In this document: in pieces, positions 36,765 through 45,246 of the stretch
Position numbering within the stretch: the first letter of the stretch is position 1
Layout: each line of letters begins with the position of its first letter
Assembly: GCA_965278985.1 (NCBI GenBank)
Contig: OZ257131.1
Location: 6,076,001 to 6,140,000 of the forward strand
DNA length: 64,000 nucleotides
From: CAISIP01 sp965278985
GTDB taxonomy: Bacteria; Pseudomonadota; Gammaproteobacteria; Burkholderiales; Burkholderiaceae_C
Direction of reading: 5' to 3'
Position numbers and translations under genes: made by a program
The notes under the pieces: model-generated
The model's input: the letters and a program-made list of their open reading frames with translations, nothing else
Database searches by the model: none
Told to the model about the DNA's origin: nothing

Positions 36765-37987
36765 GCTGTGATGTCCTTGGCATGGACTTCGCCGGCGTGG
36801 CGCAGCCCCCACTGGAGCACCACGGGGCCGACGATCTCCATGATCGCGATGGCGCTGAAGATGATGGGAGACACCTGTGCCGCCACATTGGGATGGCTCA
36901 GGTGCAGTTCCGCGAGCAGCACCAGCGCCGTGCCCGAGACGGGCGTGAGGGCCAGCGACAGGCCTACCGACTGGCGCACGGTGGTGCCGCTCCAGCGTGC
37001 CAGTGCGAATACGGCTATTGCCTTGGCGGCGGCGCGTGCGAGCAACAGCATCAGGGCCGCGACACCACCGATCACCAGCGACTGCGGCGTCCACGCCGCG
37101 CCCACGATCACGAACAGCATCAGCACCATCACGCCGCCCGCCGAACCGAAGTGGCGCGGCCACACCCAGGGGCGTTCGGAGGTGTTGCGCAACAACACGC
37201 CGGCCAGCAGCGGCACCAGCAGCGTGGACAGGTTCAGCATGCTGGCCACGGTAAGGGCCAGCACGATGAGCCCGAGCAGCAGCAGCGCGGAGTTCTCGTC
37301 GCGCAGGTCGAGGTGGAGTGCGATCCAGGCCACCAGCCGGTACAGCAGCGCCGCGACCAGCACCGAGCCGCCGAAGGCGTAGAGCGGTTGTGCGATGCCT
37401 TGCACCCAGTTGCCGGGGCTGTCCAGGTGCAGCCAGCCGATGACCAGCTTGTGGGCGAGCACGGCGACCAGCGTGTTCAGCGCGGTCAGCACGATCATGC
37501 GTTCCGTGACCTGGCCGGCCGCGCGCATCTCGCTGGCCACGCGGCCCACCACGGCCGCGGACGCCGCCACGCCCATGGTGGCGCAGATCACGCTGACCTG
37601 CGGCGACAGCCCCATGACCCAGTGCAGCACGCCGAACATCGCGGCGAAGCTCAGCACCGACTCGGCGGCGCTGGTGTACCAGAGCGCAGGGTTCGAACGC
37701 AGCCAGCGCAGGTTCACACGGCTGCCCAGCTCGAAGAGCAGCAGGCCCAGCGCCAGGTCGATCACCACGCGCAGCGGCCCGGTGGCGTACCGCGTGCTCG
37801 CATCCTGCCCAAGCAGCGCGGCCAGCATGCCAACGGCGCTGTAGCCCACGATGCGCGGCAGTGTGAGGCGGCGGAACACCAGCTCTCCCAGCAACGCGCC
37901 CGCCACCAGCATCAGGGCCAGCCAGAACACCACACCGGGCGCGATGGGCCAGTCGATCTGCAGGAAACGGGGAATGTCTGAGAGCAC
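36761..37987 (-). CDS. Cation:proton antiporter (CPA2/KefB-like membrane domain)
   Basis: 408 residues with about 12 membrane helices: LPRIVGYSAVGMLAALLG, LALGLLLFELGSRVNLRWL, VSVICATMGVAASAAVVGRV and ALTPVSGTALVLLAELHL match CPA2 exchangers. It has no C-terminal nucleotide-binding (RCK/TrkA-N) domain, unlike full KefB/KefC. First gene of a three-gene operon with the YbdK-type ligase and the amidotransferase. Ion not deducible; K+ or Na+ against H+. Confidence 0.88.
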   Translation of the reverse strand: MLSDIPRFLQIDWPIAPGVVFWLALMLVAGALLGELVFRRLTLPRIVGYSAVGMLAALLGQDASTRYATGPLRVVIDLALGLLLFELGSRVNLRWLRSNPALWYTSAAESVLSFAAMFGVLHWVMGLSPQVSVICATMGVAASAAVVGRVASEMRAAGQVTERMIVLTALNTLVAVLAHKLVIGWLHLDSPGNWVQGIAQPLYAFGGSVLVAALLYRLVAWIALHLDLRDENSALLLLGLIVLALTVASMLNLSTLLVPLLAGVLLRNTSERPWVWPRHFGSAGGVMVLMLFVIVGAAWTPQSLVIGGVAALMLLLARAAAKAIAVFALARWSGTTVRQSVGLSLALTPVSGTALVLLAELHLSHPNVAAQVSPIIFSAIAIMEIVGPVVLQWGLRHAGEVHAKDITA

Positions 37988-38007
37988 GCGGTCTGCCTCC
38001 GTGGAAT

Positions 38008-38023
38008 ATGCATGCGGGCATGC
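38008..38023. repeat. Perfect short palindrome upstream of the antiporter gene
   Basis: TGCATGC-GG-GCATGCA, 7-bp perfect arms, about 20 bp before the antiporter start. It could be an operator or a chance palindrome; no matching copy was found elsewhere in the window. Confidence 0.35.
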
Positions 38024-38114
38024 AAGGGCAGCCCGTGAAAGAGGGCTCGAATCCTAGCTCGGCAGTTCCCCCTTTTCTGTCGGAGGGAATGCCGTCCTGC
38101 GGTCAACGCCGGAT

Positions 38115-38972
38115 TCAGGTGTAACGCTTCTTGCGCAGGTTGTCCTTCATCTGCTGCAACACCGGCTGCACCGTGCTGCCACCGATGCGCAGCGCCACGC
38201 AGGTCACCAGGATGTCGATCATCAGCAGGTGCAGCAGCCGCGAGACCATGGGGCTGTAGTTGTCGAAGCCCTCGGGGTGGTCCGCCGCGAGGTGGATGTG
38301 GCCGGCGCTGGCCAGCGGCGAGCCGGTGGCCGTGATGACCACCGTGGTCGCGCCGTTGCGCCGCGCGATGTCGCAGGCGTCCATTAGGTCGCGCGTGCGG
38401 CCCGAGTTCGAGATCACCACGACGCAGTCGCCCGGGCCCAGCAGCGAGGCGCTCATGACCTGCATGTGGCCATCGCTGTAGGCGATGGCGTGCATGCCCA
38501 GGCGAAAGAACTTGTGCTGCGCATCCAGCGCCACCACGCCCGAGTTGCCCACGCCGATGAACTCCACGCGCTTGCCTTCGCGGTAGGCGTGCAGCAGTGC
38601 CGCCACGGCCTTGTCGAAGGCGATGGTGCTGGCCTCGTTGCGGTATTTGAGGAACGCGGCCACCGTGTTGTCGATGACCTTGACCATGATGTCGCCGGTC
38701 TTGTCGTCGGCATCGACGCTGCGGTGGATGAAGGGCACGCCCTCGCTCACGCTGCCTGCGAGCTTGCGCTTGAAGTCCGTCAACCCGTCGTAGCCCACGC
38801 TGCGGCAGAAGCGCACGACGGTGGGCTTGCTGACGTGCGCGCGGTCGGCCAGTTCGCCGACCGGCAGGGCCGCGAAGGCCCGGGGGTCGGCGAGCACGAG
38901 TTTCGCGACCCGCTGCTCGGCGGGGGCGAGGGAGGGCAGCGAGGCCTGGATGCGGTCGAGCATGGTGGTCAC
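38115..38972 (-). CDS. hexR: MurR/RpiR-family regulator HexR
   Basis: 285 residues. N-terminal helix-turn-helix LPVGELADRAHVSKPTVVRFCRSVGYDGLTDFKRKLAG and C-terminal SIS sugar-phosphate domain with FIGVGNSGVVALDAQHKFFRLG and VVISNSGRTRDLMDACDIAR. HexR represses central sugar genes and is released by 2-keto-3-deoxy-6-phosphogluconate. It lies beside zwf, as in many proteobacteria, and a HexR-like site lies in the zwf-tal spacer. An alternative ATG exists at 38963. Confidence 0.9.
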   Translation of the reverse strand: MTTMLDRIQASLPSLAPAEQRVAKLVLADPRAFAALPVGELADRAHVSKPTVVRFCRSVGYDGLTDFKRKLAGSVSEGVPFIHRSVDADDKTGDIMVKVIDNTVAAFLKYRNEASTIAFDKAVAALLHAYREGKRVEFIGVGNSGVVALDAQHKFFRLGMHAIAYSDGHMQVMSASLLGPGDCVVVISNSGRTRDLMDACDIARRNGATTVVITATGSPLASAGHIHLAADHPEGFDNYSPMVSRLLHLLMIDILVTCVALRIGGSTVQPVLQQMKDNLRKKRYT

Positions 38973-39008
38973 CGCGGACTCACTGGAGTACCTTCGCCTG
39001 GGATGCCT

Positions 39009-39040
39009 TTCGCCTTGGGAGCGGCCCGGCGGCTCACTGC
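39009..39040. repeat. Dispersed intergenic repeat, copy 1
   Basis: 32 bp in the hexR-zwf spacer, beginning TTCGCCTTGGGAG and ending GGCGGCTCACTGC. The same sequence with a single mismatch occurs at 57852-57883. Nearby, CTCACT and GTACCTTCGCCT occur twice as direct repeats (about 38972-39000 and 39033-39056), so the spacer is built of repeated units. Confidence 0.75.
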
Positions 39041-39096
39041 TGTACCTTCGCCTCCGGCTGCGGTACGAGCGCCCTTCGGAACGGCCGTGCGGGTGC

Positions 39097-40554
39097 TCAT
39101 GCCTCTTCCTCGCTCCAGCAGAAGCCGTCGCGCGCGATCATCGCGCTGGCGGCGCTGGGCCCCCAGGTGCCGCTCACGTACGGCTTCGGCCCGCGGGTGT
39201 CCTGCTGCCAGTTTTCGATGATGGGCTCCACCCAGCGCCAGGCCTCTTCCTGTTCGTCGCTGCGCACGAAGAGGTTCAGGCGGCCGTCGATCACGTCCAG
39301 CAGCAGCCGCTCGTAGGCGCCCACGCGCTCCGAGCCGAAGCGTTTGTCGAAGTCCAGGTCCAGCTGCACGGGCGCCAGGCTCTGGCTGGCGCGGCGGTTG
39401 TCCTGGCCCTGTGCCATCAGGTGCAGCTCGAGGCCGTCCTTGGGCTGCAGGTGGATCACCAGGCGGTTGGTGTCGCTGCCGCGCGTGCTGAAGATGGGGT
39501 GCGGCGTGGGGCGGAAGTTCACGACGATGCTGCCCTCGCGCCCGGCCAGGCGCTTGCCGGTGCGCAGGTAGAAGGGCACGCCGGCCCAGCGCCAGTTGGA
39601 GATCTCGGCGCGCAGCGCCACGAAGGTCTCGGTGTTGCTCTCCGGGTTCACGCCCGGCTCCTGCCGGTAGGCATTCACCGGGTTGCCGCCGATGTTGCCT
39701 GCCGCGTACTGGCCGCGCACGACGCCGGTGTCCAGCGTCGCCGGAGTCCACGGGCGCAGCGAACGCAGCACCTTGAGCTTCTCGTCGCGGATCGCATCGG
39801 CATGCGCGTTGATGGGCGGCTCCATGGCGATCGCGCACAGCAGTTGCAGCGCATGGTTCTGCACCATGTCGCGCAGGGCGCCGGTGGTGTCGTAGAAGGC
39901 GCCGCGTTTCTCCACGCCCAGTTCCTCGGCGATGGTGATCTGGATGTTGGCGATGTGTTCGCGGTTCCACACCGGCTCGAAGAGCGCATTGCCGAAACGC
40001 AGTGCGAACAGGTTCTGCACCGCGGGCTTGCCCAGGTAGTGGTCGATGCGGAAGACCTGCTTCTCGCTGAAGTGCTGGCACACCGTCTTGTTGATCGCGC
40101 GGTTGGAGGCCAGGTCGTGGCCCAGCGGCTTTTCCAGCACCACGCGCGTCCGGGGTGTCGCCAGGCCTGCCTGGCCGAGCTGTTCGGCCACGGTGGTGAA
40201 GAGGTTCGGCGCCGTTGCCAGGTACATCACCACGGTGTCGGCATTGCGGCTTTGGAGCATCTCGCCCAGCCGCGGATAGTCCTGCGGCTTGGACAGGTCC
40301 ATGCGCAGGTAGTGCAGCAGCGCGGCGAAGCGGCCGAACTCTTCCTCGGAGGGGCGCTTGGCCAGTTCCACCTTGTCGAAGCGCGACTGGATCAGCGCAC
40401 GGTACTGGTCGTCGCTCTGGTCGTCGCGGCCGATGCCGATGATGCGGCCGCCCTCGGGAAGGGTGCCGTGGCGGAAAGCCTGGAACAGGGCGGGCATCAG
40501 CTTGCGCCAGGCGAGGTCGCCGGTGCCACCGAAGAGGACGAGGTCGAAGGACAT
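39097..40554 (-). CDS. zwf: Glucose-6-phosphate 1-dehydrogenase
   Basis: 485 residues. Rossmann LVLFGGTGDLAWRKLMPALF; substrate site RIDHYLGK; GVEKRGAFYDTTGALRDMVQNHALQLL; and GVPFYLRTGKRL. Oxidises glucose 6-phosphate to 6-phosphogluconolactone with NADP+ (or NAD+), feeding the Entner-Doudoroff and pentose phosphate routes. The pgl, edd and eda genes are not in the window. Divergent from tal across an 88-bp spacer with a HexR-like site. Confidence 0.96.
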   Translation of the reverse strand: MSFDLVLFGGTGDLAWRKLMPALFQAFRHGTLPEGGRIIGIGRDDQSDDQYRALIQSRFDKVELAKRPSEEEFGRFAALLHYLRMDLSKPQDYPRLGEMLQSRNADTVVMYLATAPNLFTTVAEQLGQAGLATPRTRVVLEKPLGHDLASNRAINKTVCQHFSEKQVFRIDHYLGKPAVQNLFALRFGNALFEPVWNREHIANIQITIAEELGVEKRGAFYDTTGALRDMVQNHALQLLCAIAMEPPINAHADAIRDEKLKVLRSLRPWTPATLDTGVVRGQYAAGNIGGNPVNAYRQEPGVNPESNTETFVALRAEISNWRWAGVPFYLRTGKRLAGREGSIVVNFRPTPHPIFSTRGSDTNRLVIHLQPKDGLELHLMAQGQDNRRASQSLAPVQLDLDFDKRFGSERVGAYERLLLDVIDGRLNLFVRSDEQEEAWRWVEPIIENWQQDTRGPKPYVSGTWGPSAASAMIARDGFCWSEEEA

Positions 40555-40595
40555 GGGGAAGGTTTGCGATGAGTTACAAGGTGTCGAGCGCGCAA

Positions 40596-40610
40596 TGTAA
40601 CTTTGTTTCA
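40596..40610. promoter_or_regulatory. HexR-like operator between zwf and tal
   Basis: TGTAACTTTGTTTCA is a near palindrome of the form TGTAA-N5-TTACA, with one mismatch, as described for HexR sites. On the plus strand a GATAAT -10-like element (40613-40618) follows it toward tal, without a clear -35. A second TTACA lies at 40574-40578. Confidence 0.6.
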
Positions 40611-40642
40611 TTGATAATTCAAGCGCACTTTCAAGGGACACC

Positions 40643-41590
40643 ATGAACCAACTCGACGCCCTCAAGCAATTCACCACCGTCGTGGCCGACACCGGCGACT
40701 TCAGGCAGCTCGCACAGTACCAACCGCAGGACGCGACCACCAACCCGTCGCTGATCCTCAAGGCCGTGCAGAAGGCCGAGTACGCCGACCTGCTGAAGGA
40801 CACTGTGGCCAAGTACCGCAACAAGCCGCTGGACGAGACCATGGACCGGCTGCTGGTGCGCTTCGGCACCGAGATCCTGTCGATCATCCCGGGCCGCGTG
40901 TCCACCGAGGTCGATGCGCGCCTGAGCTTCGATACGGACGCCAACGTGGCGCGCGCGCGGCGCATCATCGCGATGTACAAGGCCGAAGGCATCCCGCGCG
41001 AACGCATCCTCGTGAAGATCGCCTCCACCTGCGAGGGCATCGAAGCCGCCGCGCGGCTGGAGATGGAAGGTATCCACACCAACCTCACGCTGCTGTTCTC
41101 GTTCTGCCAGGCCGTGGCCTGCGGGCAGGCGCGCGTGCGGCTGATCTCGCCCTTCGTGGGCCGCATCTACGACTGGTACAAGAAGTCGGCCGGTGCCAAG
41201 TGGGACGAGGCCGCGAGCGCCGGTGCCAACGATCCCGGCGTGCAGTCCGTGCGCCGCATCTACGAGCACTACAAGCACTTCGGCATACAGACCGAGGTGA
41301 TGGGCGCGAGCTTCCGCAACGTGGGCCAGATCCAGGCCCTGGCAGGTTGCGACCTGCTGACAATCAGCCCCGAGCTGCTGGGCACGCTGGCCACATCCGA
41401 GGAGGCGTTGCCGCGTGCACTGGACCCCGAGGCCGCGAAGACCATGGACCTGCCGGAGGTGACGTACAACGAAGCCTCGTTCCGCTTCGCGCTCAACGAG
41501 GACGCCATGGCGACCGAGAAGCTGGCCGAGGGCATCCGCACGTTCAGCGCCGATGCCGTGAAGCTCGACGACCTGCTGCGCGCCGCCTGA
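40643..41590 (+). CDS. tal: Transaldolase
   Basis: 315 residues, TalB type. DATTNPSLILKA (29-41), Schiff-base lysine K125 in ERILVKIASTCEGI, LTLLFSFCQAVACGQA and SFRNVGQIQALAGCD. Moves a dihydroxyacetone unit between sugar phosphates in the non-oxidative pentose phosphate pathway. Followed by pgi after 16 bp, probably one transcript. Confidence 0.97.
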   Translation: MNQLDALKQFTTVVADTGDFRQLAQYQPQDATTNPSLILKAVQKAEYADLLKDTVAKYRNKPLDETMDRLLVRFGTEILSIIPGRVSTEVDARLSFDTDANVARARRIIAMYKAEGIPRERILVKIASTCEGIEAAARLEMEGIHTNLTLLFSFCQAVACGQARVRLISPFVGRIYDWYKKSAGAKWDEAASAGANDPGVQSVRRIYEHYKHFGIQTEVMGASFRNVGQIQALAGCDLLTISPELLGTLATSEEALPRALDPEAAKTMDLPEVTYNEASFRFALNEDAMATEKLAEGIRTFSADAVKLDDLLRAA

Positions 41591-41606
41591 ACCCCGGAGG
41601 AACGTG

Positions 41607-43163
41607 ATGCGCATGCCGCCCCGCCTTCGTTGTGACCGCACGGCCGCCTGGAGCGCGCTGCAGACCCTCTACGCCGGCGGTGCACGCGGCTTCGACCTGC
41701 GGCAAGCCTTCGCGACCGACCCCGGGCGTTTTGCTGCCTTCAGCCAGCAGGCGCCCCACGTGTTCGCCGACCTGTCCAAGAACCTGGTCGACGCGCAGGT
41801 GGCGCAGCAGCTCTTCGCGCTGGCACGCGAGAGTGGTGTCGAAGCGCTGCGCGATGCGATGTTCCGCGGCGAGGCCATCAACCACACCGAGCAGCGCGCC
41901 GTGAAGCACTGGCTGCTGCGCGCGCCGCTGGCGAGTGCGCCGGGCGATGCGGACCTGCAGGCCGTGCACACCACGCTGGACGCGATGCTGGCCTATGCCG
42001 AGGCGGTGCGCGCGGACGCGGCCATCACCGACGTGGTCAACATCGGCATCGGTGGCTCCGACCTCGGCCCGCAGATGGCGGTGCTGGCGCTGGATGCCTT
42101 CGCCGGCGCGGGCAAGCGCCTGCATTTCGTCTCCAACGTCGATGGCCACGAGCTCGCTGGCGTGTTGCGTGGGTTGAAGCCCGAGGGCACCCTGTTCCTG
42201 ATCGCCTCCAAGACCTTCACCACCATCGAGACCATGACCAACGCGCACTCCGCGCGCGCATGGTTCACGGCCCAGGGCGGGACGGACGTGGCGCGGCACT
42301 TCTGCGCGCTGACCACCAACGTGCAGGCTGCCGCCAACTTCGGCATCACGCGCACCTTCGGCTTCTGGGACTGGGTGGGGGGGCGGTATTCGTTGTGGTC
42401 GGCCATCGGCCTGCCGATCGCCATCGCCATCGGTGCGCAGGGCTTCCGCGATTTCCTGGCCGGCGCACATGCCATGGACCAGCATTTCCGCGAGGCGCCG
42501 CTGGAGCAGAACCTGCCCATCCGGCTGGGCCTGCTCGATGTCTGGTACCGCAACTTCCACGGCTTTACCAGCCGCAGCGTGGCGCCTTACCACGCGGCCC
42601 TCAAGCGCTGGGCGCCTTACCTGCAGCAGCTGGAGATGGAGAGCAACGGCAAGGGCGTGGACGGCGACGGACAGCCGTTGCCTTACGCCACCTCGCCCGT
42701 GGTCTGGGGCGAACCCGGCACCAACGGGCAACACGCCTTTTTCCAGATGCTGCACCAGGGCACGGACGTGGTGCCGGTGGAGTTCGTCGCCGTGCGCCAA
42801 GCGCGCCACACGCTGCCCGGCCACCAGGACCTGTTGCTGGCCAATGTGCTCGCCCAGGCCCAGGCGCTGATGCAGGGCCAGGCCGATGCCGGCGGCCACA
42901 AGAACTTCCGCGGCAACCGGCCCAGCACCTTCCTGCTGCTGGAGACGCTGGACCCCGCCAGCCTGGGCGCGCTGATTGCACTGCAGGAGCACCGCGTGTT
43001 CACCAGCGGCGCCGTGTGGGGCATCAACAGCTTCGACCAGTGGGGCGTGGAGCTGGGCAAGGTCCTGGCGAAGGACATCGCGCCGCGGCTGGCCTCGGGG
43101 GACACCACGGGCCTGGATCCCTCGACCGCGGGCCTTCTGCATCGCCTGCGCGCGGGTCGCTGA
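41607..43163 (+). CDS. pgi: Glucose-6-phosphate isomerase
   Basis: 518 residues from ATG 41607 (a GTG directly before it is possible); GGAGG lies 6 nt upstream. INIGIGGSDLGPQMAVLAL-type signature, FVSNVDGHELAGVL, ASKTFTTIETMTNA, GRYSLWSAIGLPIAIAIG and the active-site region GGHKNFRGNRPS. Interconverts glucose and fructose 6-phosphate. Operon with tal. Confidence 0.97.
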   Translation: MRMPPRLRCDRTAAWSALQTLYAGGARGFDLRQAFATDPGRFAAFSQQAPHVFADLSKNLVDAQVAQQLFALARESGVEALRDAMFRGEAINHTEQRAVKHWLLRAPLASAPGDADLQAVHTTLDAMLAYAEAVRADAAITDVVNIGIGGSDLGPQMAVLALDAFAGAGKRLHFVSNVDGHELAGVLRGLKPEGTLFLIASKTFTTIETMTNAHSARAWFTAQGGTDVARHFCALTTNVQAAANFGITRTFGFWDWVGGRYSLWSAIGLPIAIAIGAQGFRDFLAGAHAMDQHFREAPLEQNLPIRLGLLDVWYRNFHGFTSRSVAPYHAALKRWAPYLQQLEMESNGKGVDGDGQPLPYATSPVVWGEPGTNGQHAFFQMLHQGTDVVPVEFVAVRQARHTLPGHQDLLLANVLAQAQALMQGQADAGGHKNFRGNRPSTFLLLETLDPASLGALIALQEHRVFTSGAVWGINSFDQWGVELGKVLAKDIAPRLASGDTTGLDPSTAGLLHRLRAGR

Positions 43164-43176
43164 CCGCTGACCGCCA

Positions 43177-44433
43177 GTGCCGGCAGCGGATATCAGCCTC
43201 CAGCAGGCCCGCAACCTGCAGCTCGCTGCGCAGGGCCTGCTGCACCCCGCGCCGAAGGCCGCCACACCGGCCGCATTGCGTGCCTGCATTGCGCGCATGC
43301 AGCTGCTGCAGATCGACACCATCCACGTGGTGGCGCGCAGCCCCTACCTGGTGCTGTTCTCCCGGCTGGGCCCGTATCCGCAGGCCTGGCTGGACCAGGC
43401 GCTGGCGCGAGGCCACCTGTTCGAGACCTGGGCCCACGAGGCCTGCTTCGCCCCCATCGCGGACCTGGCGCGTCACCGCGCCTACAACCAGAGCGCGCGC
43501 CGCCATTGGGGCCTGAAGAACGGCTACGCCCTGCACGCGCGCCAGCGCGAGGCGCTGGACACGATGCTGCAGCTCATCGAGGCCTCCGGCCCCGTGCGTT
43601 CGTCCGACTTCGAACGCCCGGAAGACCAGCGTGGCGGCGGCTGGTGGGGCTGGAAAGACGAGAAGCGCCACCTGGAGGCGCTGTTCGCCACCGGCGAGCT
43701 GGCCGTGGCGCGGCGTGAGGGCTTCCAGCGCATCTACGACCTGGCGCACCGCGTGTTCCCGGGCCTGGCCGATCTGGTGATGCCGGAGCAGGCGGCCATC
43801 CATGCGCATTTCATCGAAGAGGCCGTGGCGGCGCTGGGCATCACGCAGGCGCGCTGGATCCACGACTACTTCCGCATCAAGCCCCGCCTCAAGGATGCGG
43901 ACCTGGACGCGCTGGTGGGCGAAGGCCGGCTGCTGCGCGTGCGGGTCGAGGGCTGGACCCTTCCCGGTTACGTGCATCCCCGCCACGCCACGCTGCTGCG
44001 CCGCGCACGGCGTGAAGCGCTGGAGGCCACGCACACCAGCCTGTTGTCGCCCTTCGACCCGCTGGTCTGGGACCGCGAGCGCGCCAGCAGCATGTTCGAT
44101 TTCGACTACCGCATCGAGTGCTACACGCCCGAGCACAAGCGCGCCTACGGGTATTTCGTGCTGCCGTTGCTGCATCGCGGCCGGCTCGCCGGCCGGCTGG
44201 ATGCCAAGGCGCACCGCGCAGAAGGCGTCTTCGAGGTCAAGGCGCTGTACCTGGAGCATGGCGTCGTGGCCGACGACGTGCTGCTCGATGACATGGCGGC
44301 TGCGCTGCAACGCTGCGCGCACTGGCACGCCACACCGCGCGTGGTGGTGACCCGCACCGCACCTCCCCGGCTGCGTACCGCCTTGCGGGCGGCATTGCGC
44401 CGCAACAACCTTCACGGAGAAACAGACGCATGA
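43177..44433 (+). CDS. YcaQ-family winged-helix DNA glycosylase-like protein
   Basis: 418 residues from GTG 43177. HTH_42/YcaQ signatures: LQIDTIHVVARSPYLVLFSRLG, LFETWAHEACFAP, RDQ-type GGGWWGWKDEKRHLEALFATGELAVARREGFQRIYDLAHRVFP, LLSPFDPLVWDRERASSMFDFDYRIECYTP and AYGYFVLPLLHRGRLAGRLDAKA. E. coli YcaQ and AlkX-type relatives unhook interstrand DNA crosslinks. Starts 13 bp after pgi and overlaps the HAD gene by 4 bp. Confidence 0.9.
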   Translation: MPAADISLQQARNLQLAAQGLLHPAPKAATPAALRACIARMQLLQIDTIHVVARSPYLVLFSRLGPYPQAWLDQALARGHLFETWAHEACFAPIADLARHRAYNQSARRHWGLKNGYALHARQREALDTMLQLIEASGPVRSSDFERPEDQRGGGWWGWKDEKRHLEALFATGELAVARREGFQRIYDLAHRVFPGLADLVMPEQAAIHAHFIEEAVAALGITQARWIHDYFRIKPRLKDADLDALVGEGRLLRVRVEGWTLPGYVHPRHATLLRRARREALEATHTSLLSPFDPLVWDRERASSMFDFDYRIECYTPEHKRAYGYFVLPLLHRGRLAGRLDAKAHRAEGVFEVKALYLEHGVVADDVLLDDMAAALQRCAHWHATPRVVVTRTAPPRLRTALRAALRRNNLHGETDA

Positions 44434-45056
44434 CCTGGAACGTGGTTTTCGACTTCGGTGCCGTACTTTTCACCTGGCAACCCCATCGCATCCTGCAACA
44501 GCACCTGCCCGTGCATGCCGATTCCGAAGCCAGGGCCCGCCAGCTCGCCGCCGACATCTTCACGCACGAAGACTGGCAGTCCTTCGACCGAGGCACCCTG
44601 CACCAGGACGAGGTGGTGGCCCGCACCGCGCGCCGGCTGGGCCTGCCGCAGGCGGACCTGGGACGCATGGTGCGCAGCATTCCGGAGCACCTGACCCCCA
44701 TCCCCGAGACGGTGGCGCTGCTCTCCAGCCTGGCCGAACGGCGCCGCGACAAGGCCGACGTGCAGCTGTACTTCCTGTCGAACATGCCGGAGCCTTACGC
44801 GCGTGTGCTGCAGCAGCGCCACGACTTCCTGTCGCACTTCGCCGGCGGCGTGTTTTCGGGCGACGTGAAGCTCATCAAGCCGGAGCCCGAGATCTTCGGC
44901 CTGCTGAATGATCGGCACGGGCTGGACCCGGCACGCACGGTCTTCATCGACGACCACCCGGCCAATGTGCGGGCCGCGCGGGACTACGGCTGGCATGCCG
45001 TGCATTGCGAGGACACGGGGCTGGTGGCCCCGGCGTTGGCCGCCCACCTGGGCTGA
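44430..45056 (+). CDS. HAD-superfamily hydrolase
   Basis: 208 residues. Motif I DFGAVLF (D8, with Gly in place of the second Asp), motif II LYFLSNMPE, motif III KLIKPEPEIF, motif IV FIDDHPANVRAA. The DxG variant of motif I occurs in YihX-like sugar phosphatases and in haloacid dehalogenases. Coupled to the YcaQ-family gene by an ATGA overlap. Substrate unknown. Confidence 0.9.
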   Translation: MTWNVVFDFGAVLFTWQPHRILQQHLPVHADSEARARQLAADIFTHEDWQSFDRGTLHQDEVVARTARRLGLPQADLGRMVRSIPEHLTPIPETVALLSSLAERRRDKADVQLYFLSNMPEPYARVLQQRHDFLSHFAGGVFSGDVKLIKPEPEIFGLLNDRHGLDPARTVFIDDHPANVRAARDYGWHAVHCEDTGLVAPALAAHLG

Positions 45057-45144
45057 AACCCGGCCCGTTCCCCTGCCGCGTACAGCGGGGCACGGGCGGC
45101 TGTCTGAAAAACGCTGCGCCGCCCCGGAAGACCTATTTGTTTGG

Positions 45145-45174
45145 TTGATTGCCCGGCGCGAAGAATGCTAGGGT
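45145..45174 (+). promoter_or_regulatory. Candidate promoter of the acyltransferase-like gene
   Basis: TTGATT (45145-45150), 18 bp, TAGGGT (45169-45174), the latter preceded by TGC as in extended -10 sites. It lies about 70 bp before the ATG at 45247. The -10 matches only 3-4 of 6 positions. Confidence 0.4.
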
Positions 45175-45246
45175 CGAGTGTGAAGCGAACAATTTCGCCG
45201 AATTTGCACTCGTATTCCTTCCACATCTCTTCGCAAAGGGGTTTTC

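Noticed and set aside
38041..38060. Sequence resembling a tRNA T-arm (CTCGAATCC)
   Set aside because: No matching acceptor, anticodon or D-arm pairs around it.
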